Shown here piece by piece: positions 17,743 to 30,480 of a stretch of DNA of 64,000 nucleotides (positions within the stretch are counted from its first letter, which is position 1; each line of letters begins with the position of its first letter). This DNA is from Dipteronia dyeriana (taxonomy: Eukaryota; Streptophyta; Magnoliopsida; Sapindales; Sapindaceae). The translations under genes were made by a program, and so were the position numbers. Under the pieces are notes generated by a model. It saw only the letters and a program-made list of their open reading frames with translations, was not told the origin of the DNA and searched no databases. The stretch spans positions 99,509,891-99,573,890 of the forward strand of contig CM065298.1 of assembly GCA_032871835.1 (NCBI GenBank), given 5' to 3'.

Positions 17743-20565
17743 TCAAACACTAGAATGAAGTAATGCTTGCATTTCTGGTAGCATCCGTCTTACATTCTGA
17801 GTTCTATCGTTTGTATTATTATTGGCTGTTGCATTCAATCTAAGTACTCGCCATGGCCAACATATGTGCCTAACCTTCCGGCGACTCCTCTCTTTGCTTT
17901 CTGCTTCTTCTGATTGTTTTGTAAGTTGCTCAATCCGCTCACGAAGTCCTGCAGCCCTGCTATCAGCAAGTTGCAGAGACTTCTCTGCTGCTGCTTGAGC
18001 AACCATTGCAGCAGCCGCAAGCTCTTCTTTTAGCTTTAACTTGCCATTCGATACATCCAACGCGGTCTTTGTTTTCTCCAACTCTTTCTTCAGAATGTCA
18101 ACCTAACGAAACAGCCGTGAGTTAGAAATTGAAAAATGATGAAACGAAAAGCTATGAGAACTTTTATCCTAGATGGCAGATGTTGGTGTACCTTGTGAAT
18201 GGATTGTGTTGAATCCAGATATTGTTTAAGCTAAAATATATGAATGCTATTGATTAGGAAAAGAACCTTTAATCAAAAAAAATTCATATCAAGTAGAGAT
18301 ATTTACCAGTTTGTCGCGTTCTTCGATCTCGTTTTTTCCAGCTTCTACTTCCAACTCACAAGCTTCCCTCCATCTAGCAACATCTTCTTCAGTTGCTTTT
18401 ATTTCCAACAAGAGTTCCTCAACCTTATAATAGCAAAAGCTCAGAAGAATTAAATCAGAGTCGAAGAGAGCATGCTTCGAAAATGCATAAAAAGGAGTCG
18501 TTCGGATCATTTACATTTTCAGTTAACACCCTCTCTCTATCTTCCAACTCTTTGATATACAGCATGTTTTCTTCAATTGTTTTAGCTTGTTTTGCCGTAA
18601 GACTCTGTAGTCGCTCAGTATCTGACCTGGCAAAAGAAACACTGATCAATAACCGCAATCAAGTAAGCATAGCTTCTAACATTTGCCGACAAACTTCTTG
18701 ATTCCGCTCGTATTCCATCTCAGTATCAATTTTATAGAGCAGTCACAATCACAGAACACACAACCATGAAAATTTGAGTTTGCTGACGAAATGAAAAACT
18801 GTTTCACATTATCATACAAGATTGGGAAGCAGTACAATCAGGATAATGATGCAAAACAAAATATTCTGGTCTGGCAATTCATGAAAAAAATACCTGGATT
18901 CATCGAGAGATCTCCTCAACTGTGTGATTTCAAGCCGTAAATTCTTCATTATCCTCTCTACGGTTGATGCCTGCAAGAAAAATCACAAATAGGGACCAAT
19001 TATAATCCATTCGATCCAAGAATAGTTTATTTTACTTATAAACTTCTGTTTCATGCACGATTATTTACACACGCTTGGTTCTTTTCAGCAAATATGCAAA
19101 ACATCCAAAGTCAGAAATGTCAATAACAACATTTTCATGGTCCAAACATTTCCAAGTTAGTTTCAGCTTAATTCTCAATGTAGAAACACAATGAACAAAG
19201 AATCTTCTGCAAGAACATGTAAGCATAAAAATGAATACAGCAACATGAAGCTAACTACTTTCCGCCAGCTCTTCATATCAGATAACTTTTTTGAGGTGTT
19301 GGTCACATCTCAATGACTTTTCAGTAACCATTTTCCACGGAAGGTTATTAGAGATGTTACCTCACCCATAATCGGTTTCTGTAGGATATATCGCACAGCC
19401 TCATTGCAAAACAAGGAGGCATTCGATTAATATCCAAAATATAGACCTTCAACATGCTTATACTAACATTTGATTGTATTAACAATACCACAAAATCTCA
19501 TCAAATCATACGAAAGCCAAATTGAATCGTAAAACTGAGGCATATATGTACATATGAGCATATATCAATTTATATACCAAATACAAAAAAAAATCGAACA
19601 GTTAACATACTTACCAGACTAACACCCTCCTCTTCACACTCACTACTATCGGATTTATTACTAGCCGGAACAGCAGCATTTGCCCCCAAACTCTCATGTG
19701 ACTGATGCTCATTGCTTCCGCTTCCCATCATGAACCCGAACCCTACTCTCTGCAACCCACGCTCCGCGATTTGCAGCAATGCCACTCTCTTCTGCTGCTC
19801 ACTGTTGTTGCCTTTCAACCTATTCAAACTCTTCTCCACCGCCTCCTTCTCCACCAATGCGATCCTCAAAATACTGTTTGTATCGCGATTCTCCTCCGTC
19901 AGACTCACCACGCTGTTCTCCAATTCCCTCTTCTCCTTATTTTTTGACTCCTTGAATTCGAACACCTTCGATTCAGCTTCGCTCGCTAGGGTTTTGAGGG
20001 ATGTAATTTCTCCCCAAATCTCACTGGTTTCTCTCTCAATCACTTTCTCATCATCCAAGAACTCCACAATTCTCACCAAATATTCCTTAACCGACTTGAT
20101 TGAATCAAAGATTTTCAACAAAAAATCGTCTCTTTCTTTCTTTTCGGATTCGAAAACTTCGATTCTCTCTCTACAAATTTCTAATTCGCTCCTAATCTCC
20201 TCTTTCTCTTTCAATTCCTCCTCCAATCGACCGATTTCACCGCGAAGCGAGTCTCGTTCTCGCGACAATTCGCCGATCATTACCTTTAAATCTCCGTTGA
20301 CTTTCTCCACCCCGTCCTTCTTCACCTGGAGGAGACGCAGACTCTCTTCCAATGCGGCGGTTTCCGATTGGAAGCTCTCGTTTGACCGGCTGAGAGACTC
20401 CATCTCGGAAAAAACATCATCGTGATCGCAGAGTCCAATTCGATGGTCACGAGCGGCAGCGGCGGTCGGAGAATCTGAGCCGTCGGTTGCAACTGCATCG
20501 ACCGTGGAGTGTTGTGGACCGTCGATTTCAGGTGGTGGTGGAGAGGTTTCAGTGGCGTTTTCCAT
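17743..20565 (-). CDS. Long coiled-coil protein (At3g49055-like), 551 aa
   Basis: Exons in order of translation: 20565-19615, 18970-18894, 18626-18515, 18423-18307, 18230-18192, 18102-17743. All join in frame. The protein starts MENATETSPPPPEID. It has a low-complexity acidic N-terminus, then near-continuous heptad-like Glu/Lys/Leu sequence from about residue 55 to 480, broken near 290-320 by a Ser/Gly-rich linker. The tail is basic and tryptophan-containing (RRKVRHICWPWRVLRL). No enzyme motif or transmembrane segment is seen. It resembles a family of uncharacterised plant coiled-coil proteins that includes Arabidopsis At3g49055; that assignment is from memory. Role is unknown, possibly scaffolding or organelle association. 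It is convergent with the kinesin gene. Confidence 0.75.
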
Positions 20566-22570
20566 AGTCCGTAGAGAATCGGATGATTTGAGATGATTTT
20601 CATTTTGGAGACTGAGAAACAGAGAGTTGGAAAAGCTACCAGTCAAAGGAGATGGAGAGAAGGAAGGTCTGGTAAGAAAACTACAAGAAGAAGCAAATAA
20701 TTTTGTGTTTGTTAGTTTGGGTTGATTTTTTTTTTTGGCGCCAGAGCTGACTGGACTGCCATGTCATCGCCTACTGATGACGTGTAATTTCGTGTCATCT
20801 ATTCATGTATAGAAGACACTTGTGTGTTCATTCAGACAAAACAAATCAACCTTTGTTGTAGATGAAGTTAGAACTAGATAGAAATAGGAATAGGTATCTA
20901 GGAAATGAAGATGATTATAGGTCATGTATCTCTATTCTCATTGCTCAAACCCTTCTCTATTTCCACCTCCTCCGGTAGAGATACATATTGGGAAAATGTG
21001 GATATTGGATCCCTTCATCCCCATTATCCAGACCCTTCCTCTATTATCATGTTCCCATTTGGGGGGAAATAGGGATTGGGGATTGGGGATTTTGGGGAAG
21101 GTATATCCATCTTCAACCTCAATCTCTCGTTTTTCCCATTTTTCCCTAATGCCCTGTTCCCCCATTCTCCCTGACTAAAAATTGTAAATTAAACAAATAA
21201 AAAAATTCCTTTATAAATATAAACTAAAATCCGTTAATGTATTACCAATATATAATAAAATCATAAAATGTTTCAAATAATTCTAACTATCAAACTAAGT
21301 CTTTGAACCCTTAAAAAATAATCCAGTAGCTTTAAAAAATCTCTAAACCAATAATTGTATGCTGACAAAAAAATGTTCACACATCATATATTAATATATA
21401 AAATAAATGGTGCTTAGCTTTTAGAAAAAAAAAAGTAAATGCAAAGTGTTTACCTTGCTTTGTTTTTGTGTGCTCTTACACATGATTAGTGAATAGCGGA
21501 GAGAAGTTGAAAGTCTAAAACTGATGAGAACAGTGGAGAGAAGCGGTAGTGAATAAGAGATTGAGAAATAAGAAAAGTTAAAAGATTAAATGAGTTTATA
21601 TAGTTAAGGGTTTGAAGAATAATTTTTTAAAAATATATTTATTTATTTATGTTTTGGGAAAAATTAAAAAATGGAGAAATGATGGTGGAATAGGTAGCTC
21701 ATCCCCAATTCCCCAATTTCTCCATATATAAATTGAAATGAGGATGTGGATGGGGATGAGGATGGGGATGGGGGGCCCACTCTCCATCCTCATCCTCATC
21801 CCCATTTCAAATTGGGGATGAAAACTATCCCCATCCCTATTCCAATCCCCATTTTTCTTCAAAAAAAATTCCTTAAATGGAGATTTGAGAATTCGAGGGA
21901 AAATGTACATCTCTATCCTCTGTTTCCCCATTTAGAAAAAATGGGGATTGAGAGTTTTTTCTAGTTAGGAATCACTTATTTTGTTATCCTCTCCATGTTA
22001 ATTCAAATGATTTGTTTTCGGAATTAAGAGTGTTTTTTTGAATTGAGAGTGTTACAAGTTGTTTTACTAAGAAAACAAATATTGTCATTGAAATACTTAA
22101 GTTTGTAAAATGTTCATATTATTATCTAAATGTATAAATTGCTAATAGAATATCATTGACTATACTTGTAGTGGTGGCATCCGTAGAAATAAGTTTTTCT
22201 AAATTATAAATGTTGAAATCTTATTTGCGGTCAACAATATCACAAGAAAGGTAGGATGAGTTTACAATCTTGTGTATTGAAAATGAAATGTTGAAAAAGA
22301 TTGAATTTGAAAATGTTTATTAATGAATTTGCTTCTTAAAATGTTAGACACTATGTAGACATTTTCAATGATGTTTTGACACTATGTAATGTGTTGTACG
22401 TGTGATTTTGTTTTGTAGGACTACATTATAACTTGAATATTGTTGAAGAGTTATTGTCGAGATTTTTAAAAAAAATCCATATGTACAAATGACCCATTTT
22501 TTAGATATTCGCCTCAAGCCTCTAAAAATCAGGACCGGTATGGGACTATGGTAGTGTTTGATTTCATTAA
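20566..22570. other. Intergenic repeats with GGGGAT/CCCCAT-rich foldbacks
   Basis: No gene is seen. Two islands (20930-21180 and 21640-21960) are rich in GGGGATTGGGGAT and CCCCATCC runs and contain inverted repeats. Between them is AT-rich DNA. Similar sequence occurs at 231-320. The whole may be one decayed transposon from about 20870 to 21970, but its ends are not convincing. Confidence 0.45.
21739..21810. repeat. Large G/C-skewed inverted repeat
   Basis: ATGGGGATGAGGATGGGG is followed within 40 bp by its near-complement TCCATCCTCATCCTCATCCC, around a central GGGGGGCCC. It should form a strong hairpin and has G-quadruplex potential on one strand. Confidence 0.65.
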
Positions 22571-22938
22571 GTGTCTGTTTAGAAGAGTTTGTCTACTTGC
22601 TGAAAGAACTTTTTTAATATTGTATCGTTTGGTTGTCACCCAGTAAAGCTTTTAGATGATTAAAAAAGTTGTTTTACGTCTACTTAAAGAAGATCACAAA
22701 TTAATCTTTTCCAAGTAGATCTTTTTGAGTTTTTTTAATAACACTAAAAAGTCTAATATAATCTTATCATTTGAAATATTTTTTGAATATTTTGGTAATC
22801 TTACCGTTTTAAAAAACTTTTTTTAATTGACAACCAAACGACCAACGTCTTCCTATTAAAAGCTCTACATATAAAAGGTATATTTTAAAAAATATACTCC
22901 TAAAAGATCTACTTGAAGAAGCTCTCTCAAACGAAGCC
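22571..22938. mobile_element. Harbinger-like MITE, 368 bp
   Basis: It is flanked by direct TAA on both sides (22568-22570 and 22939-22941), the target size of PIF/Harbinger elements. The inverted ends are GTGTCTGTTTAGAAGAG and GGCTTCGTTTGAGAGAG (right end, reverse complement), which match only partly. It is noncoding. Confidence 0.6.
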
Positions 22939-23114
22939 TAAATCTATTACAGTTAGATGGTAAATATATTTCGATTTATATGTATAAAAACCGTACGTAT
23001 AAAGTGTTTGACGTCCACAAATTCCATTTTTCTACGTAGAAGATTCCTGTGGTAGCTTTTCTCATTAAGTACCTGTAAAAAGCTAATTGCACAAACTCTC
23101 AAGCAACTTTTATT

Positions 23115-23750
23115 GGGGTGTATTGGATTGATATTTTAATACATAATTTTGGGGTGGTAGGATTGTATGGATTTGTAGGATTTGAAAGACTATTATGATT
23201 ATTTAGACTAGATTTTCAGGATTCTAGAATTTTTTTAAAAAGAGTCTCTTGATTTTATTTAAAGACTATTACGACTATCTAGACTTTATTTAAAGACTAT
23301 TAGGATAATCTAAACTTTATTTAAAGACTATTATGATTATCTATAATTTTATTTAAAAACTTTTTGGATTTTTTTTTTAATTATGAGCCCTATAAATTTG
23401 TTAATTAACACATACTCGAGTTGAGAAACCCAAACTAGGTAGTTGATCTGAGCTGAAAAAACTCAAACAAGATATCAAACTCATAATCAATAGCTCAGTG
23501 TATATAAATAAATATATATATATCAAACTACATAGTACTCGTATGGTTTGAAAATCAATTTCAACTAATTTGATGGAATAAAATATATGTTATTACTTGT
23601 GTAGCCATTATCCAGAACATCTGCAATATATATATGTGTGTGTGTGTGAAACTACGTAGTACTCATATGGTTTGAAAATCAATTTCAACTAATTTGATGG
23701 AATAATATATATGTTATTACTTGTGTAGCCATTATCCAGAACATCTGCAA

Positions 23751-23825
<75 letters not shown>

Positions 23826-24540
23826 ACATAGTATTCATATGGTTTGAAAATCAATTTTAACTAATTTGATGGAATAATATATATGTTATTATATATTATA
23901 TTGTATCAAAACATCATCAATGATGTATCAGATAAATTTTTTTTATTGATTTTTCTACAATAGTTGTACATAGACACGAACAAAACAAAAAAAAAAAGCA
24001 AAAAAAAAGAAGAAGATAATTTGATATAACACCGCAAGCCACTTATACAAGTCACTCACAATCTGATTGAATATTCACAATAATTGGGTTTTCACATATA
24101 ATAATTATTGTAAATACTGCAAAATACAATATAATAATTACCTGAACCTGATATTTTTGAAAAGTCTTGACCAAGCGTGAAAAGTCTGATGGAAAGTGAT
24201 AAGACAATTTTAGGGTCTAGGTATTTATAATTATCATTAAAAAGTCTAGACAATCCATATTGTCATGAAATCCTACAAATCTTGATCTCAATCCAATATC
24301 ACCAAACAATTTGTTGTTTCTTGAAAGTCTGTATCTAATACCACTAGATATTTTAGACTTTTTAAAAAGTCTGGATCCAATACCATTAGATATTTTGGAC
24401 TTTTTAAAAAACTCTTAAAAGTCTGGATCCAATACAACAGGATAATATGGATTTTTTTAAAAAATCTTAAAAGTCTTAATCGAATACCATCAGACTTTTA
24501 TAACTTATTAAAAAGTCTACGTTCAATACCACTAAACTTT
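23115..24540. mobile_element. Noncoding inverted-repeat element with subterminal tandem repeats
   Basis: The left end has GGGGTGTATTGGATTGAT and the right side, inverted, has GGTGATATTGGATTGAG, both followed by GGATTTGTAGGATTT. Inside the left end a unit of about 37 bp (TTTATTTAAAGACTATTA) repeats. Inside the right end a unit of about 50 bp (AAAAAGTCTGGATCCAATACC) repeats about five times. No transposase ORF is seen. The exact right terminus is unclear (24294 or 24540). Confidence 0.4.
23523..23910. repeat. Three tandem units with expanding (TA)n(TG)n microsatellite
   Basis: Units start at 23523, 23648 and 23820 with AAACTACRTAGTAYTCRTATGG. The first two end in TA/TG runs. In the second the run has grown to about 65 bp (TA to 23795, TG to 23819). 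The third lacks its tail. Confidence 0.8.
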
Positions 24541-24725
24541 ACTTTTTAAAATTATCAAAAGGCAGGGGAGAATATATAGGCCTCTCTTTCAATCTCAGTA
24601 CACGACACATGCAAAAAAGGTAAAACTTTCCACGCCTCGGCACGACCGGACTCACTGAGTTCAACCAAAAATAAAAAACCGATTCGCGTTTGTTTGTTTG
24701 TCTGTCTGTTTGGTTCTGATGTTTG

Positions 24726-27700
24726 ATGGAGAGTTTCGAGGATATTGAAGACGATCGAGTGGTGGTTGGCGGCGGGAGTGTGGAGGAGACCATATTCGTG
24801 GCGGTGGGGAAGAGTATCGAGAAGAGCAAAACGACGCTGTTTTGGGCCGTTCAGAGCTTCTCAGGGAAGAAGATTTGCGTGCTTCATGTTCACACGCCGG
24901 CGCATGTCGTCGCATTGAGTGAGTATTTTCTTGAATCAGTATCGGTTTCTTCTTCTTCAATGTCGGAATTTGTTCTCTTTTACTGTTTTGTTGAATTTGG
25001 TATTTTTATTAGAGTTAATATTTATTTATTTGCACGATCTTATCAAAGCTTTGATAAATTTTGAGTTTTAGATTGTTTAGATTTTAAATTTTGGTTTTTT
25101 TGGGTTCGATATATGCAGAGGAGAGGAAATCTGCTGTCAACAAGCTGAAACAACAGGCATTCAAGACATTCCGGGGATTTGAAAGGCGAAAAGTGGATGA
25201 AATTCTTGATCAATTCCTTGTCATTCTCCATCAAGCTGGGGTATTGTTTTGTTTCTTCATGCTATTTTCTTTCGATTTGATGAATTTAGAAGGATGATAA
25301 TAATCCTGTGATAGATTGTTTTACATCTTGGAGCTCATTTCCGAAGACTGAGTTGATCGAAATGTACAATTTAATTGATATATTGTAGTTTGGGGGGATT
25401 GACATGATGGGGTTGTTGTGTAGGTACAGGCGGATAAACTATGGATTGAGATGGACAATGTCGAGAATGGGCTTGTAGAAGTTATCACGCGGAAAAATAT
25501 TAGATGGCTTGTTATGGGGGCAGCAGGGGATAAATACTATTCAAAGTACGAACTGTTGGTAACAGTTGCTATTTCTAATTCACTCCCAGTGTTAAACATG
25601 TAAATCACAGGGATTTTCCATGAAGAGAAACGGACTATGTTCCAAAATAGTTGTGCAAATTCTTTTCAAATGGAATTCTGCTTTCACGCTCCGTGGTTAC
25701 TAACCTGAGTTCATTGAGATTGCAGGACACTGGTGGAGCTAAAGTCCAAGAAAGCTATCTTTGTATGCCAACAGGCACCGGTTATGTGTCACATCTGGTT
25801 TGTTTGCAAGGGATGCCTCATCTACACAAGGTATTTTTGACATTGCACCTATATAATGCAGTTATTCTATCTCGTATCTGGGAGGAGATAATAGAGGAGC
25901 TCAACAGCTGTTGTTTTGTATTGTTTCAGTCTCCTTCAGATGACTAATGATCTAAATAGTTTAGCAATGTAGATAGAATTTCAGTTAGGTTAGTTGGATG
26001 TTGCTTATAATTCTTACACTTCAAACTTTTTGATTTTCATCGTCATAAAGTTGACTTTATGACGTTATATTTACAAACTATGATTTTGGTCATTAACCAG
26101 GACATTGGAATTCTGTGAGTCGGTCTACTCACACATACAGTAGGATGAAAATAAGATTTGGTCGAATTGGATATAACTGGATGAGCACCATACGATTTAC
26201 TAATACCAAATGGCCCTAATCTAGCTCCGATATATACAAATTATTAATTTTCTTCATAGGAAATTGCTAAGCATCAAATACAGTATTTCTGCACTACTCA
26301 TGAACTACACATCACACACAAAATAAAAGATCTTAGATTTTACAAACAAAAAGATATGAAATATTATTAATCATTGGGAACAATTGAAAATAACAATGTT
26401 TTTTAAAAGACTTGTTCCTTTCTGGCTAGCAAACTAGCGATCATATGTTAGAATCATAATGCTTGCCATGACATTCCTAATACTCTGATGTGTGTTTGAT
26501 TTTTGCTTTCTGATTGCCTGTCAGGTTTTGTTTTGTCTCAAATACGTTTGCACCAGAAACATATTGTTGTTTGTTACTACAACTTATTTCATCTTATCAT
26601 ATTACTTGACTGAGGAGCAATATAAAAACAGGTCTGGTTGTGAAGCCGGATCTGAACAAGAAAATGGGCCCGCAATTCTGCTGTTGAATTCAGAAGTAGG
26701 AACAAAGCAACCACAGCACTTGAAAGTGGAATCTGTTACGCCTAGGCTTATATCTTCAGGTAGGCTCCATGACTCGGACTGTTTTTTGCTATTGATGTTC
26801 CTTTTTTATCGTTTGGCTTTCATGTGGGGAGTATCAAACTGCTTTTAGGAATGCTAGAATAATAACTTTGTTACAGAGTTTTGCAGATGCTGAGGAAGAT
26901 AGTGATGAATTCGAAGAAACATGTTGTTCAGGACAGTCGAGTTGGTCCAACAACAGCTTGTTCGACTGTTCAACCTTGTTACTAACGGATGAGGTGAGAG
27001 AAGATGGTTCACCTTACTTGCAAATTGCGATAATCTAGGCCCGGGATTATGTTCATCATGATTGCCATTTCATCAATCCATACTAATTTTTTAATTGCAA
27101 TTGGAAAAGAAACCTGTGAGGATACGATTGGACCATCGATGAAATCTTCAAAAAAATTCATGTTGAAGGCGTAACAACTAGTTTAAACTATATGATAAGT
27201 TTTTATGGTTCATGGATTTTTCAGGAAGAAAATTCTGAAGAACAAGCAACTAGTGTTGTTAGTCATAGACTGCAAGCCGTATCGGGTGCTAAGAACTCAA
27301 AGCAGAATGTATTTGAAGAGGTAATGAAGCGGTGGAAAGAAGAAGACCATGCCGTGGAGGCTAAATGCAAGGCAAACCTTCCATTCACTTTTTTTTTTCT
27401 TCTTTTTTTTTTTTTGCTAGGTTTGTCAGAAGATGTTAGATTTTTTATTCGGTGTCTGAAACATTATTAAGATAGGTCAAGAAGTGAAACACATGAGTTT
27501 TGAATGAGCATTGTTACTTTGTAGAGACTTGATGCATTAATCTCATCTCTTACGAATAACTTTTCGTCATCATACCTTCTTGACAGGTCAGAGCATTACA
27601 AGGCTTATGTGTTAAAGTGATGAGCCAAAGAAAAGAGTTGGAGGAATTACTGGCCAGAGAAAAGAAAGAAGTAGAAAGAATGAGAAATCAGAATGACAAA

Positions 27701-29282
27701 GCAGTGAAAGAACTTCAAATAGTTGAAGACCAGAAGTCTGTACTTGTGAGCCAAATGGCTGAGTCCGATTGTGTTGTGCAGGAGCTGGAGGAGAAAATCA
27801 TCTCTGCTGTGAAACTTTTGATAAGTTTTAAGAAAAAACGGGATGATCTGCGAATAGAAGTTGTAAATGCAAAAAGAAGAATTCAAGAATTAAGAAATCC
27901 CATTAAAAGAGAAGCTAGCGTTTGCGGATCTGGACTCCTTGAATTCTCCTTCATGGAGGTAAATGAAGCTACTAACAATTTCGACCCGTCCTGGAAGATT
28001 GGAGAAGGAAGATATGGAAGTGTTTATAGAGGGCTCCTCCGCCATGTGCACGTTGCTATAAAAATGTTGCCATCTTATGGATCTCAAAGCCACATAGAAT
28101 TCCAAAATAAGGTAAATCTTGTATGAACAACTCTGTGGACTGAACTTGGTCCTACCATTACTTGTCTTTTCCTGTGGAATTACGTTGAAGTTCTGTTCAT
28201 TGATGAGTGTCACTCTTGTCTGTTGAATTTCAGGTGGAGGTTTTGAGCCGAGTGAGGCATCCAAACCTGGTAACATTAATTGGAACTTGCCCGGAATCCA
28301 GGTCCCTTGTTTACGAGTACCTGAGAAATGGCAGCCTCGAAGACTGCCTTGCCTGTAAAGGTAAGACCCCTCCACTTCCATGGCAGACTCGTATTCAGAT
28401 TGCCTCGGAGATTTGCAATGCCCTTATCTATCTTCACACCAACAAGCCTTGTATAATCCATGGGAATTTGAAACCATCTAAAGTCCTACTTGATACCAAC
28501 TTCATCGGTAAACTTGGCGACATGGGCGTCTTTCATTTGATCCCACAAGGTGAAGATACTGATAAGTCCGTCACATTAAGTGACGATCCTAGAAATAAAG
28601 CTCCCTCTGTGTATACGGATCCTGAATATCTAGAAACGGGAAAGCTGACCCCAGAATCGGATGTCTACTCATTAGGAATTTTAATGTTGGAGCTTTTAAC
28701 CAGGAAACCGGTTTTGGGAATAATGAAAGATGTCAAATGTGCATTAGAAAATGGAAATTTCAATACTGTGTTGGATTGTTCAGCTGGGGACTGGCCGCTT
28801 GAGCAAGCCAAGCAGTTGGCTTGCTTAGCTTTGAGGTGTTGTGAGAAGAATCGATTCAATCAACCGACCCTTGTGTCGGAAATATGGAGTGTGCTTGAGC
28901 CCATGAGAACTTCAGTCATTGCCCCGTTATCACACTCCGGTTCAAAGGAACCACGACGAATTCCTTCTCATTTCGTCTGTCCAATTTTTCAGGTAACAAT
29001 CAACATTGCTTATAGTTTATGAGAGTATACTTATCGTTCACATTTTATAACATATCAATACTTTCATATATGACCACGCTTTTCGCATGGAATTTGCAGG
29101 AAGTTATGAGCGATCCCCATATAGCAGCAGACGGGTTCACGTACGAAGAAGATGCGATCAAAGGATGGTTAAAAAGCGGCCATAACACTTCACCCATGAC
29201 AAATCTGAAGCTTGACCACTGCAATCTAATCCCTAATTATGCTCTTCATCAAGCAATTATAGAGTGGCAGCAGCAACAATAG
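24726..29282 (+). CDS. USP-like / kinase-like / U-box E3 ligase (PUB33-type), 796 aa
   Basis: This is a cytosolic ubiquitin ligase of the plant class joining an N-terminal universal-stress-protein domain, a coiled coil, a receptor-like-cytoplasmic-kinase domain and a C-terminal U-box. Exons: 24726-24918, 25119-25240, 25424-25545, 25726-25830, 26632-26759, 26887-26993, 27225-27371, 27587-28111, 28234-28992, 29100-29282; all frames join. USP: ETIFVAVGKSIEKSKTTL to CKGCLIYTR (about 20-180). Coiled coil about 309-410. The kinase-like domain starts near 430, with glycine loop IGEGRYGSVYRG (about 446) and the VAIK lysine (about 464). The catalytic loop reads HGNLKPSKVLL (about 559), not H-D-LKPxN, and DFG reads DMG. 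It is therefore probably a pseudokinase. The U-box (about 726-796) has FVCPIFQEVMSDPHIAADGF and is intact. The intron after 27371 has a GC donor. Confidence 0.92.
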
Positions 29283-30480
29283 TGAACACTTGTGTTGTCC
29301 CATTTTGTTTTTAATACTTGTGCTGATACAATGATTATACTATTCTACCACTTACAAAAACAGTGATTCGATTCATTTTACACACTGTGATGTACAGAGA
29401 GTTATTATATGAATGTCAAGTCCGTATATATCATTCCTATATGTGAAGAGATGGGAGCGCTCCGCATAGAAACATAAGGACCGGAACCCAAAACTTACCA
29501 TAGTATTTAAGCATTCTACTGTAAAGTTAGAAATAGTAAAGACTTTCTGAAGAAAGTTTTTGTTTTATAAAGTAAGGCACTATGTACATATGTGTCCGCT
29601 ATATGCCGCATGGACACATATATGCCACATCTTTAATGTTTGATGCCCATTGTAGTATACGGGCGCTCCACTTTGGTTCTCTTGTTAAGAGATATTTAAC
29701 AAAGAAAAAAAGACATTAATTTAAAGCTACAATCCTATGTAGTATGTACTACAAGAAAAACTTGTCCAGTGTGGGACGTTCAATTCTTATTGAACCACAT
29801 TAAAGTAGTTTGCATTGGAAATATAAAAGATTTCATATCAGTTATGACTCAATTTCATTGAAATGTATCACACAAGTTTTTCTCCTATGCTACAATTCAC
29901 TGAAAATCAATTTCCACTTTTCTAAAAAAAATACTAAAATAGTAACAATATTGAATATTAAGAAGTTCTATATATAGCAATTTTAAAATTAAATTGAATA
30001 TGTTTGTGAGTAATGATAGGTTGTCAAAAAAATATTTACTTAAATTTATATTCAATTATTATGATATGTGAGTTGTCACTGTACCGTAAATCATAAGATT
30101 ATATAATAAATGATATGGTGTTGATAACTATATACTATATAATCGAAACATATTTTTTTGACAGACTAACATTATTATATAATTAAATAAGAAAGAAAAG
30201 ATAGTGGCAGAAAAGATAATGACAGGATGATGCTGGTTTTTCTCGTACCTATGCCACGAGGTTGGTGTAAAAAAAACCGAATTTATATAATATTTCAAAA
30301 ATTACTAATAATAAAGAAAAGGGGCTGTATTTAAAAAAATTGGTGGGGGTATTTCGAATTCCACGTGTGTTTTTTTCACTTGCCTTGTCAGCGCGTGTAA
30401 TAAAACTCCCGCATGTCATTATCATGTATTTTTTTTTATTTAATTTAAATTTTATTTTCTCACTAAAGAGGGTTCTCTGT
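29283..30480. other. Intergenic; possible CACTA-type transposon end
   Basis: No gene is seen. ACTACAAGAAAAACTTGTCC at about 29747 resembles the CACTACAAGAAAA terminus of CACTA (En/Spm) transposons, with one base changed at the start. The opposite end was not found. A CACGTG motif (30362-30367) lies upstream of the zinc-finger gene. Confidence 0.4.
30362..30367. promoter_or_regulatory. G-box CACGTG upstream of the zinc-finger gene
   Basis: This palindromic CACGTG within CCACGTGTG is a typical bZIP/bHLH site. It lies about 350 bp before the end of the noncoding first exon. Confidence 0.4.

Noticed and set aside
19712..20425. 237-codon plus-strand ORF
   Set aside because: It is antisense to the low-complexity coiled-coil exon at 19615-20565, whose codon bias opens the opposite frame.
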